This document shows positions 1 through 6,810 of a stretch of DNA of 10,293 nucleotides, piece after piece. Position numbers and translations under genes: made by a program. The notes beneath the pieces were generated by a model that saw only the letters and a list, made by a program, of their open reading frames with translations, ran no database searches and had not been told where the DNA came from. Within the stretch, counting starts at the first letter, position 1. The number at the start of each line of letters is the position of its first letter. The stretch is from Pseudomonadota bacterium (GTDB lineage Bacteria; Pseudomonadota; Gammaproteobacteria; Pseudomonadales; UBA5518), in NCBI GenBank assembly GCA_963204845.1, contig CAUJIL010000209.1:1-10293 (forward strand). The letters are read 5' to 3'.

Positions 1-450
1 TACGGCAACTTCGGCCAGAGCAACTACGGTGCCGCGAAGATGGCGCTGGTCGGGCTGATGCACACGCTGGTCATGGAGGGCGAGAAGTACGGCATCCGCG
101 TCAACGCGGTGGCGCCGGTGGCCGGCACGCGCATGACCGAAGGATTGCTCGAGCAGCGCGCCTTCGATCTGCTGACGCCGGAGGCGGTCACGGCCGGCGT
201 GCTGGTGCTGTGCGCCGAATCGTCGCCGAACCGCATGATCCTCTCGGCCGGCGCCGGCGGTTATGCGAGCGTCCATATTCACGAAACGGCGGGCGTGCAT
301 CTGGCGCCGGAGGAGCGGACCCCCGAAAATGTCGCGGCACGGCTCGCCGCCATCGAGGATCGCAGCGGCGAGCAGGAATTCCGGCAGGGCTTCCAGCAGA
401 GCCTGAAGTTCGTCACCGCGGCGGCGCGGGCCGCCGGCATCGACATCTGA
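1..450 (+). CDS. SDR-family 3-hydroxyacyl-CoA dehydrogenase (MFE-2-like), 3' part only
   Basis: The reading frame is open from base 1 and stops with TGA at 448-450, giving the last 149 residues; the start and the Rossmann nucleotide-binding half lie outside the window. The short-chain dehydrogenase active-site pair is visible as YGAAK (Tyr9 and Lys13 of the fragment), preceded by GNFGQSN and followed by KYGIRVNAVAPVAGTRM, the usual SDR segment after the active-site helix. GNFGQ-N-Y-AAK together with the VAP-AGTRM stretch resembles the dehydrogenase part of peroxisomal multifunctional enzyme type 2 (HSD17B4) and its single-domain bacterial relatives of about 300 residues. Family knowledge: those enzymes oxidise (3R)-hydroxyacyl-CoA with NAD+. 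The gene lies 20 nt upstream of a thiolase on the same strand, which supports a beta-oxidation role. The substrate (fatty acyl or sterol side chain) cannot be read from the sequence. An SDR is near certain; the MFE-2-like assignment is from recalled similarity. Confidence 0.87.
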   Translation, partial: YGNFGQSNYGAAKMALVGLMHTLVMEGEKYGIRVNAVAPVAGTRMTEGLLEQRAFDLLTPEAVTAGVLVLCAESSPNRMILSAGAGGYASVHIHETAGVHLAPEERTPENVAARLAAIEDRSGEQEFRQGFQQSLKFVTAAARAAGIDI

Positions 451-470
451 TCACCACGGAGAATCGTCAC

Positions 471-1652
471 ATGGCAGACGCAGTCATCGTAGCAAGCGCG
501 CGCACCCCGATCGGCAAGGCCTACCGTGGCCTGTTCAACGACACCGAGGCACCGACCATGGGCGGCCTGGCGATCCGCGCCGCCGTCGCGCGCGCCGGCG
601 TCGACCCGGCCGAGGTGGACGACGTGATCATGGGCTGCGCGATGCCGCAGGGCACCACCAGCCTGAACATCGGCCGCATGTCGGCGCTGGCCGCGGGGCT
701 GCCGGTGACGGTCAGCGGCATGACGATGGACCGCCAGTGCTCCTCGGGCATGATGGCGATCGCGACCGCCGCCAAGCAGATCCTGCACGACGGGATGCGT
801 ATCGTGGTCGGTGGCGGACTCGAGCACATCAGCCTGGTGCAGAACGAGCACCAGAACATGTATCGCCGCGTCGACCCGCGCCTCAAGGCGCTGCACGAAC
901 ACGTGTACATGCCGATGCTGCACACCGCCGAGGTGGTCGCCAGGCGTTACGGCATCGCGCGCGAGCAGCAGGACGAGTACGCGCTGCAGAGCCAGCAGCG
1001 CACCGCCGCGGCGCAGCAGGCCGGACTGTTCGCCGACGAGATCGTCGAGGTCACGGCCAGCGTGGCGGTGAAGGACAAGAACACCGGCGAGGTCAGCCAC
1101 AAGAGCGTCACGGCGGCGCTCGACGAAGGCAACCGCGCCGACACCACGCTGGACGGGCTGCGCAACCTGAAGCCGGTGCTCGAGGGCGGCTGCATCACGG
1201 CCGGCAACGCCAGCCAGCTCTCCGACGGTGCCGCGGCCTGCGTGGTGATGGACGGCACGCTGGCCGCGCAGCGCGGCATCCAGCCGATGGGACTCTATCG
1301 TGGCATCGCGGTCGCCGGCTGCGAGCCCGACGAGATGGGCATCGGCCCGGTGTTCGCGGTGCCCAGGCTGCTGCAGCAGCACGGCCTGCAAATGGACGAC
1401 ATCGGGCTGTGGGAACTGAACGAGGCCTTCGCGGTGCAGGTGCTCTACTGCCGCGACCGCCTCGGCATCCCCAACGAGCGCCTCAACGTGAACGGCGGCG
1501 CGATCTCGATCGGCCACCCCTACGGCATGAGCGGCGCGCGCATGGTCGGGCACGCGCTGCGCGAGGGCAAGCGCCGCGGCGTGAAGAACGTCGTGGTCAC
1601 CATGTGCGTGGGCGGCGGCATGGGCGCCGCGGGGCTGTTCGAGGTGCTGTGA
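471..1652 (+). CDS. Thiolase (acetyl-CoA C-acyltransferase family)
   Basis: This 393-residue protein would cleave 3-ketoacyl-CoA with CoA, or condense two acetyl-CoA in reverse, in the cytoplasm. It opens with the family start ADAVIVASARTPIGKAYRG. The acyl-accepting cysteine is Cys90 in DRQCSSGMMA. The NEAF motif precedes the GHP motif (His349, in SIGHPYGMSG). The second catalytic cysteine is Cys379 in TMCVGGGMG. Length is normal for the family, so it looks intact. The ATG at 471 has GGAGA at 458-462 eight bases upstream. An in-frame ATG-started extension back to 210 would overlap the SDR gene and adds only arginine-rich shadow sequence. It follows the SDR by 20 nt and is probably cotranscribed with it. 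It is clearly different from the second thiolase at 6811-8022: it has GHPYGMSG rather than GHPLGATG and an IGKAYRG start. Chain-length specificity cannot be told from sequence alone. Confidence 0.95.
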   Translation: MADAVIVASARTPIGKAYRGLFNDTEAPTMGGLAIRAAVARAGVDPAEVDDVIMGCAMPQGTTSLNIGRMSALAAGLPVTVSGMTMDRQCSSGMMAIATAAKQILHDGMRIVVGGGLEHISLVQNEHQNMYRRVDPRLKALHEHVYMPMLHTAEVVARRYGIAREQQDEYALQSQQRTAAAQQAGLFADEIVEVTASVAVKDKNTGEVSHKSVTAALDEGNRADTTLDGLRNLKPVLEGGCITAGNASQLSDGAAACVVMDGTLAAQRGIQPMGLYRGIAVAGCEPDEMGIGPVFAVPRLLQQHGLQMDDIGLWELNEAFAVQVLYCRDRLGIPNERLNVNGGAISIGHPYGMSGARMVGHALREGKRRGVKNVVVTMCVGGGMGAAGLFEVL

Positions 1653-1658
1653 CCCCGG

Positions 1659-2297
1659 TCACCCCGCGGGGGGCCGCGCCGACGGCCGCTCGGCCACACG
1701 GGCCCGCCAGCGCGTGAGCTGTGTGCACTCCGCGGGGATCGCGCGCCGGATCCAGCCGGCGAACTCGCAGGTCGCGAAGGCGTCGATGTCGGCCATCGAG
1801 AAGTTCTCGCCCGCGAGGTAGTCGCGGCCCGCGAGCCGCCTCTCCAGCGTGGTGAAGAACGCGTCCAGCAGTTGCTGCCCCCGTTCGACCAGCGCCGGTA
1901 TCTGCGCGATCTCGAGCGGCCCCGGCAGACCCCGCTTCGCGAACGCCGGATTGCCGTTGCGGAACACCTCGGCGATCGGGATCAGCCCCTCGCAGAACAC
2001 GCGGTGGCACCACTCGCGGATCTCCGCCTTCTCGATCGGCGTGCGTCCCAGCAGCGGCGGCGCGGGGTGCCGTGCCTCGAGGTAGTCGCAGATCGCGTTC
2101 ACCTGCGTCAGCACCGGACCTTCGTCAGTGACCAGCGCCGGCACCGTCGACAGCGGGTTCACCGAGCGCAGCGGCTCGCCGAACTGCTCGCCCTTCATCA
2201 GGTCGACGTGCGTCGACGGGATCGCGATGCCCTTCTCGGCCATGAAGATGTGCAGTCGGCGCGGATTCGGTGCGATCGGGTAGGTGTACAGGTGCAT
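1659..2297 (-). CDS. Glutathione S-transferase, GTT2-like
   Basis: This 212-residue cytosolic GST has an N-terminal thioredoxin-like domain (about 1-80) and an all-helical C-terminal domain (about 88-205). It starts LYTYPIAPNPRRLHIFMAEK, the APNPRR form seen in GTT2-like GSTs, so the usual catalytic Ser/Cys position is Ala9. The cis-proline is Pro53 in LSTVPALV. The glutathione gamma-glutamyl site, usually E-S, reads Q65-V66. The C-terminal domain carries the FSMAD capping motif (residues 166-170). The ATG at 2297 has GGAG seven bases upstream (2305-2308); an in-frame extension to 2426 lacks GST sequence and would run into the divergent gene. It likely conjugates or reduces electrophiles using glutathione, but the substrate is unknown and the altered glutathione-contact residues leave activity uncertain. 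It converges on the thiolase with only 6 bp between stop codons. Confidence 0.92.
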   Translation of the reverse strand: MHLYTYPIAPNPRRLHIFMAEKGIAIPSTHVDLMKGEQFGEPLRSVNPLSTVPALVTDEGPVLTQVNAICDYLEARHPAPPLLGRTPIEKAEIREWCHRVFCEGLIPIAEVFRNGNPAFAKRGLPGPLEIAQIPALVERGQQLLDAFFTTLERRLAGRDYLAGENFSMADIDAFATCEFAGWIRRAIPAECTQLTRWRARVAERPSARPPAG

Positions 2298-2326
2298 CGT
2301 GGATCTCCGTTGCTGGGGTCGGGAGC

Positions 2327-2355
2327 AGTGTAGCGCGGGAGCGCCCGCGTGTTGA
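2327..2355 (-). promoter_or_regulatory. Candidate sigma-70 promoter for the GST gene
   Basis: On the minus strand TCAACA (2350-2355, four of six consensus positions) is followed after 17 nt by TACACT (2327-2332, four of six). The expected start near 2320 gives a leader of about 23 nt that contains the GGAG site of the GST. The -35 hexamer overlaps a TTGACC (2352-2357) on the plus strand that could serve the divergent CsgG-like gene, although no convincing plus-strand -10 box follows it. Only pattern matching supports this. Confidence 0.35.
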
Positions 2356-2413
2356 CCATCGCTTCGTCGGCGTTGCAGACTCCGCGCTGCCACCGCAACC
2401 GGAGCTTCCGACA

Positions 2414-3454
2414 ATGACAACCACAACCACGTCGAACCGGATTCGCTGCGCGCTCGCGCTCGCCGTCACGCTGGCGGCCACCACGCTCAGCGCCGGCGTG
2501 ACCGACATGAAACAGGGCCAGGGCGGCAGCGTGGTGCAGGGCGCCGCGGGCACCCAGGGATCCCAGGGTGACACCGGGCTGCGCAAATGCACGCAACCGC
2601 TGGGCGCGGTCGCGGTCGTCGAGCCACAGGACTACATTATGGCCTCGCTGGCGCGCTACAGCCTGCAGTCGCCGACCAGCCTGATCCGCCTGATGATCCA
2701 GCAGTCGAACTGCTTCATCGTGGTCGAGCGCGGCATGGGCATGCAGAACATGATGCAGGAGCGCGCGCTGGCCGACTCCGGGCAGTTGCGCTCGAGCTCG
2801 AACATCGGCCAGGGACAGATGGTCGCGGCGGACTTCGTGCTGACGCCGTCGGTGGTGTTTTCCGACGACAACGCCGGGGCGGTCGGCGGTGCGATCGGCG
2901 GATTGCTGGGCGGGAAGGCACGCGTGATCGGTGGCCTGATGGGCGGGCTGAAGTTCAAGGAGGCGCAAACCAGCATGCTGGTCACCGACGCGCGCTCCGG
3001 CGTGCAGGTTGCGGCGGCCGAAGGCAGTGCGCGCAAGGCGGACCTCGGTCTCGGCGCGTTCATGGGCGGCAGTGGTGGGGCCGGCGGCCTCGGCGGCTAT
3101 GCCAGCACCGCCGAGGGCAAGGTCATCGCGGCCAGCCTCGCGGACAACTACAACAACATCGTCGGCGTGATCGAGGGCGATCCGAACCTGCGCCGCAACG
3201 TCGGCACGCTGGCGCAGGAGGCCGCGGCCGGCGGCAGCGCGCAGGCTGGCGTGGGCGCCAACGAGGGCGACGTGATCTACCCGAAGATCAACAACGTGAA
3301 ATTGCTCGCGCAGCCATCGGATGCGGCGAAAGTGGTTGCCGTACTTTCCAAGTCCGACGAGCTCGTCTACATGGGCGAGGAGAAATCGGGCTACCTGAAG
3401 GTCGAGGGCGGCATGGGCGGCGGCTGGGTCAAGAAGGCCCTCACGACGCGTTGA
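2414..3454 (+). CDS. Exported CsgG-family protein with SH3-like C-terminal domain
   Basis: This 346-residue protein has a Sec signal peptide (charged start, hydrophobic core about 12-27, cleavage likely after LSA at 27). Residues about 60-210 match the CsgG/HfaB fold pattern: a beta strand GAVAVVE, a helix, then CFIVVERG with a long helix containing QNMMQERALADSG, a strand ADFVLTPSVV, and TSMLVTDARSGVQV. A glycine-zipper stretch (155-179, GG-IGG-LGG) interrupts it. Residues about 285-344 look like a bacterial SH3 domain (VKLLAQPSDAAKVVAVL, ending GGGWVKK). CsgG itself is an outer-membrane lipoprotein secretion pore. Here no lipobox cysteine follows the signal peptide, so it is probably soluble or membrane-inserted without a lipid anchor; Cys59 and Cys100 could pair. 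Residues 43-55 form four Gly-X-Y triplets. The ATG at 2414 has GGAG at 2401-2404. No curli genes (csgA/B/E/F) are nearby, so the function is unknown; envelope assembly or surface attachment is a guess. Confidence 0.78.
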   Translation: MTTTTTSNRIRCALALAVTLAATTLSAGVTDMKQGQGGSVVQGAAGTQGSQGDTGLRKCTQPLGAVAVVEPQDYIMASLARYSLQSPTSLIRLMIQQSNCFIVVERGMGMQNMMQERALADSGQLRSSSNIGQGQMVAADFVLTPSVVFSDDNAGAVGGAIGGLLGGKARVIGGLMGGLKFKEAQTSMLVTDARSGVQVAAAEGSARKADLGLGAFMGGSGGAGGLGGYASTAEGKVIAASLADNYNNIVGVIEGDPNLRRNVGTLAQEAAAGGSAQAGVGANEGDVIYPKINNVKLLAQPSDAAKVVAVLSKSDELVYMGEEKSGYLKVEGGMGGGWVKKALTTR

Positions 3455-3473
3455 GTCCGGGCGCAGCCCGGAC
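3455..3473. terminator. Perfect stem-loop between convergent genes, likely bidirectional terminator
   Basis: GTCCGGGC, loop GCA, then GCCCGGAC: an 8-bp perfect stem occupying the entire 19-bp gap between the TGA of the CsgG-like gene (3452-3454) and the TAG of the acyl-CoA dehydrogenase (3474-3476). Being symmetric it would form in both transcripts. No T-run follows on either strand, so intrinsic termination may be weak; it may instead protect 3' ends. Confidence 0.6.
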
Positions 3474-3477
3474 CTAC
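3455..3477 (-). repeat. Putative GTAG-type REP element
   Basis: Read on the minus strand, the stem-loop at 3455-3473 is immediately preceded by GTAG (3474-3477). A GTAG (or GGAG) tetranucleotide at the 5' foot of a short GC-rich palindrome is the defining layout of RAYT-associated REP sequences, for example the SMAG elements of Stenotrophomonas (established knowledge). Only one copy is present in this window, so its repeat status is inferred from form. The TAG of GTAG is also the stop codon of the acyl-CoA dehydrogenase. Confidence 0.45.
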
Positions 3478-4616
3478 GCCAGCAGCTCGCGGGCGATGAT
3501 CAGTTTCATGACCTCGTTGGTGCCGGCGTAGATCCGCTGCACGCGCGCGTCGGCCCAGGCGCGCGCCACCGGGTACTCCCACATGTAGCCGTAGCCGCCG
3601 TGCAGCTGCACGCACTCGTCGATCAGTTTGCACTGCAGATCGGTGGCGAGCAGCTTGGCCTTCGCCGCGGTGGTCGCGTCGAGTCGTCCGGCGATGTGCA
3701 GCTCGATGCAGCGGTCGATGTACACGCGCAGCGCGCCGAGCTCCGCGTCGAGCTCGGCGAGCTTGAACTGCGTGTTCTGGAACGCCGCCACCGGCTTGCC
3801 GAACGCCTTGCGCTCCTTCACGTACGCCACCGTCTGCGCCAGCACCGACTCCGCGGCCGAAACCGCGCTCAGCGCCACCGACAGCCGTTCCTGCGGCAGC
3901 TCCTGCATCAGGTACATGAAGCCCAGGTTCTCCTCGCCGATCAGGTTCGCGCACGGCACGCGCACGTTCTCGAAGAACAGCTCGGCGGTGTCCTGCGCCT
4001 TCATGCCCACCTTCTTCAGCTTGCGTCCCTTGCTGAAGCCCGGCGTGCCGGCCTCGACGACGATCAGGCTGGTGCCCTTCGCGCCGGCGGCCGGATCGGT
4101 CTTCACGACCACGATCACCACGTCCGCCAGGTAGCCGTTGGTGATGAAGGTCTTCGAGCCGTTGACCAGGTAGTGTTCGCCGTCGCGCACGGCGGTGGTC
4201 TTGATGCCCTGCAGGTCCGAGCCCGCGCCCGGTTCGGTCATTGCGATCGCACTGATCAGCTCGCCGCTGACCATGCGCGGTAGGTAGCGCTGTTTCAGCT
4301 CCTCGCTGCCGTAGTTGACCAGGTACGGCGCGGCGATGTCGCTGTGCAGTCCCCAGCCGATGCCGGAGAGGCCGCGGCGCGTCACTTCCTCGTCGACGAT
4401 CGCGTTGTAGCGGAAGTCGGTGCCGGCGCCGCCGTACTGCTCGGGGATCGTGGGGCACAGCATCCCCTGCTCGCCGGCCTTCAGCCAGACGTCGCGGTCC
4501 ACGTGCCCCTGCTCTTCCCAGCGCTCGTGGTGCGCTACGCAGTGCTCGTCGAGCAGGCGCGCGACGTTGGCGCGGAACAGTTCGTGATCGGCGTCGAACA
4601 GCGTGCGTGGAATCAT
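3474..4616 (-). CDS. Acyl-CoA dehydrogenase, long-chain (LCAD)-like
   Basis: This 380-residue FAD enzyme would catalyse the first step of beta-oxidation (acyl-CoA to trans-2-enoyl-CoA, electrons to ETF). The helical N-terminal domain is about 1-120. The FAD-contact segment is AMTEPGAGSD (125-134), followed by the beta-barrel domain. The C-terminal helical domain holds the signature QLHGGYGYMWEYPVAR (337-352). The MCAD/SCAD catalytic glutamate (YEGT) is replaced by Ala364 in RIYAGTNEVMK. A glutamate instead lies at Glu243 in LPQERLS, the position used by long-chain and isovaleryl-CoA dehydrogenases, so the enzyme is probably active and of that type. The C-terminus (Y-GTNE-MK-IIAREL) also resembles LCAD. 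The ATG at 4616 has GGGGGA at 4626-4631 nine bases upstream. It is the last gene of the fad operon, 27 nt after the FadB-type gene, and its stop codon lies in the GTAG of a REP-like unit. Confidence 0.94.
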   Translation of the reverse strand: MIPRTLFDADHELFRANVARLLDEHCVAHHERWEEQGHVDRDVWLKAGEQGMLCPTIPEQYGGAGTDFRYNAIVDEEVTRRGLSGIGWGLHSDIAAPYLVNYGSEELKQRYLPRMVSGELISAIAMTEPGAGSDLQGIKTTAVRDGEHYLVNGSKTFITNGYLADVVIVVVKTDPAAGAKGTSLIVVEAGTPGFSKGRKLKKVGMKAQDTAELFFENVRVPCANLIGEENLGFMYLMQELPQERLSVALSAVSAAESVLAQTVAYVKERKAFGKPVAAFQNTQFKLAELDAELGALRVYIDRCIELHIAGRLDATTAAKAKLLATDLQCKLIDECVQLHGGYGYMWEYPVARAWADARVQRIYAGTNEVMKLIIARELLA

Positions 4617-4643
4617 GGTGCGGCGTCCCCCGGTGGCGGCTTC

Positions 4644-6779
4644 TCAGTACGGTACGTTGCGTGCGGCGCGCTCGATCAGCGAGGCTGGCGGCTCGAAGCG
4701 CTCGCCGTAGTGCTCGGCGAGTTCGCGCGCGCGCGCCACGAAGCGCTCCAGCCCGTAGCCGTTGACGTACTGCAGCACGCCGCCGGTCCAGGCCGGGAAG
4801 CCGATGCCGAAGATCGAGCCGATGTTCGCGTCGCGCGCGGTGGTGACCACGCCCTCGGCGAGGCAGCGCACGGTCTCCAGCGACTGCACGAACAGCAGCC
4901 GCTCGCGGATGTCGGCCAGCGGCACCGCGTCTGCCGTCGGCTGGAAGCGCGCCGCGAGCCCGGGCCACAGGAACTTGCGCCCGCCTTCCGGGTACTCGTA
5001 GAAACCGCGGCCGGCGGCCTTGCCGGCGCGCTGCTGCTCGAGCATCCAGTCGATCACGCTCTCGGCGCGATGCGGCTGGTACGCACGGCCCTCGGCGCGC
5101 AGGTCCGCGATCGTCTGGTGACGGATCTTCGACATCAGCGTGAGGCTCACCTCGTCGGATACCGCCAGCGGACCGACCGGGAAGCCCGCGAGCAGCGCGC
5201 CGTTCTCGATCGCCGCCGGCGCCACGCCCTCGGTCAGCATCGCGATGCCTTCCTGGCAGTAGGTGCCGAACACGCGCGAGGTGAAGAAGCCGCGCGCGTC
5301 GTTGACGATTACCGGCGTCTTGCCGATCTGCTGCACGAAGTCGTACGAGCGCGCGAGCGTGGCGGCGCTGGTCGCGCGCCCGCAGATGATCTCGACCAGC
5401 GGCATGCGGTCGGCCGGCGAGAAGAAATGCAACCCGATGAAGTTCTGCGGCCGCGCGCTGGCCTCCGCCAGACCGGTGATCGGCAGCGTCGAGGTGTTCG
5501 ACGCGAAAATCGCGGTGTCGCCCAGTGCGGCCTCGGCCTCGCGCGTCACGCGGGCCTTGAGCTCGCGGTCCTCGAACACGGCCTCGATCACCAGCTCGCA
5601 GCCGGTGAGATCGGCCGCGTCGGCCGTGGGTCGAATGCGCGCCAGCGTGGCGTCGTGCGCCTGCTGCGTGAGCTTGCCCTTGGCGAGCTGCTTGCCGAGC
5701 AGCTTCGCCGAATACGCCTTGCCCTTCCCGGCGCCCGCGAGGTCGACGTCCTTCAGCACCACCTCGATGCCGCGCACCGCGCAGGCGTGCGCGATCGCCG
5801 CGCCCATCATGCCGGCGCCGAGGATCCCCACCCGTGCGAAGCGCGCGCGCTCCACCTCGCGCGGCCGGCCCGCGCCGGACTTGATCTCGGTCAGCTGGAA
5901 CCAGAAGGTGTTGATCATGTTGCGCGCGACCGTGCCCTGCGCGAGCCACACGAACCAGCGCGTCTCGATGCGCATCGCCGAGTCGATGTCGACCTGCGTG
6001 CTCTCGACGGCGACGCTGAGGATCGCTTCCGGCGCTGGCATCACGCCCCTGGTCGTCTCGCGCAGCATCGCCGGCGCGATCATCAGCTTCGGCGCCAGCG
6101 CCGGGCTGGCGGGCGTGCCGCCCGGGATGCGGTAGTCCTTGCGGTCGTAGGGTTGCTGCGCGTCCGGATGCGCCATGATCCACGCGCGCGCCTTCGCGAG
6201 CATCTCTTCCGGCGTGGCCGCGAGTTCGTGGATCAGCCCGGCCTGCAGTCCCTGCGCCGGGGTGAACTGCTTGCCCTCGAGCAGGTACGGCAACGCCGCC
6301 TCGATGCCGAGCAGACGCACCATGCGCACGATGCCACCGCCGCCCGGCAGCAGGCCCAGCGTGACCTCGGGCAGTCCCAGCGTGATCTTCGGATCGTCGA
6401 GCGCGATGCGGTGGTGTGCGCACAGGCACAGCTCCCAGCCGCCGCCGAGCGCCGCGCCGTTGATCGCGGCCACCACCGGCTTCCCGAGCGTCTCGAGCGC
6501 GCGCATCTGCTCCTTCAGCGCGTGCGCCACCGCCCACATCGCCTCGGCACCGGCCTCGCGCGCGTTGATCATTTCCTTCAGGTCGGCGCCGGCGAAGAAA
6601 GTCGATTTCGCCGAGCGCAGGATCACGCCGGCGAGCGTCGTCTCGGCGCGCAGCGCCGTGATCGCCCCGGCGAACGAGGCGCGGAACTCCGCGTTCATCA
6701 GGTTCGCCGATTCGTTCGGGTTGTCGAAGACCAGGTGGACGATGTTCGCGTCGTCCTTTTCGTAGCGGATGCTGTTCAT
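4644..6779 (-). CDS. fadB: Fused enoyl-CoA hydratase / 3-hydroxyacyl-CoA dehydrogenase (FadB-type alpha subunit)
   Basis: This 711-residue bifunctional protein covers hydration of trans-2-enoyl-CoA and NAD+-dependent oxidation of (3S)-hydroxyacyl-CoA. The crotonase domain spans about 1-190: oxyanion-hole segment FFAGADLKEM (61-70), and catalytic glutamates Glu116 in GGGWEL and Glu138 in GLPEVTLGLLPGGGG. A linker (about 195-310) leads to a Rossmann domain with GAGMMG (321-326), then SNTSTLPIT, the catalytic His451 in GLHFFSP and Glu463 in PLVEII. Two C-terminal dehydrogenase domains follow (about 497-595, starting near NDARGFFTSRV, and 625-711, with GIGFPAWTGG). Length is near E. coli FadB/FadJ. 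The layout and recalled motifs look closest to the mycobacterial trifunctional-enzyme alpha subunit. The ATG at 6779 has GGGGAAAG at 6785-6792. It lies 31 nt after the thiolase gene, its expected beta subunit. The fadB symbol reflects function, not a proven orthologue. Confidence 0.95.
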   Translation of the reverse strand: MNSIRYEKDDANIVHLVFDNPNESANLMNAEFRASFAGAITALRAETTLAGVILRSAKSTFFAGADLKEMINAREAGAEAMWAVAHALKEQMRALETLGKPVVAAINGAALGGGWELCLCAHHRIALDDPKITLGLPEVTLGLLPGGGGIVRMVRLLGIEAALPYLLEGKQFTPAQGLQAGLIHELAATPEEMLAKARAWIMAHPDAQQPYDRKDYRIPGGTPASPALAPKLMIAPAMLRETTRGVMPAPEAILSVAVESTQVDIDSAMRIETRWFVWLAQGTVARNMINTFWFQLTEIKSGAGRPREVERARFARVGILGAGMMGAAIAHACAVRGIEVVLKDVDLAGAGKGKAYSAKLLGKQLAKGKLTQQAHDATLARIRPTADAADLTGCELVIEAVFEDRELKARVTREAEAALGDTAIFASNTSTLPITGLAEASARPQNFIGLHFFSPADRMPLVEIICGRATSAATLARSYDFVQQIGKTPVIVNDARGFFTSRVFGTYCQEGIAMLTEGVAPAAIENGALLAGFPVGPLAVSDEVSLTLMSKIRHQTIADLRAEGRAYQPHRAESVIDWMLEQQRAGKAAGRGFYEYPEGGRKFLWPGLAARFQPTADAVPLADIRERLLFVQSLETVRCLAEGVVTTARDANIGSIFGIGFPAWTGGVLQYVNGYGLERFVARARELAEHYGERFEPPASLIERAARNVPY

Positions 6780-6810
6780 GCGAGCTTTCCCCAGGCTGCG
6801 GAGGCGGTGA

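Noticed and set aside
210..470. N-terminal extension of the plus-strand thiolase
   Set aside because: It overlaps the SDR frame, is arginine-rich, and the ATG at 471 has a good ribosome site and the family N-terminus.
2543..2580. Collagen-like protein domain in the CsgG-like gene
   Set aside because: Only four Gly-X-Y triplets (residues 43-55), too few for a triple helix; more likely a flexible linker after the signal peptide.
3391..6537. A 1048-codon minus-strand open frame spanning the acyl-CoA dehydrogenase and FadB-type genes
   Set aside because: It is an alternate frame of two clearly functional genes; its translation is low-complexity Arg/Ala/Gly, as expected from high GC at third positions.
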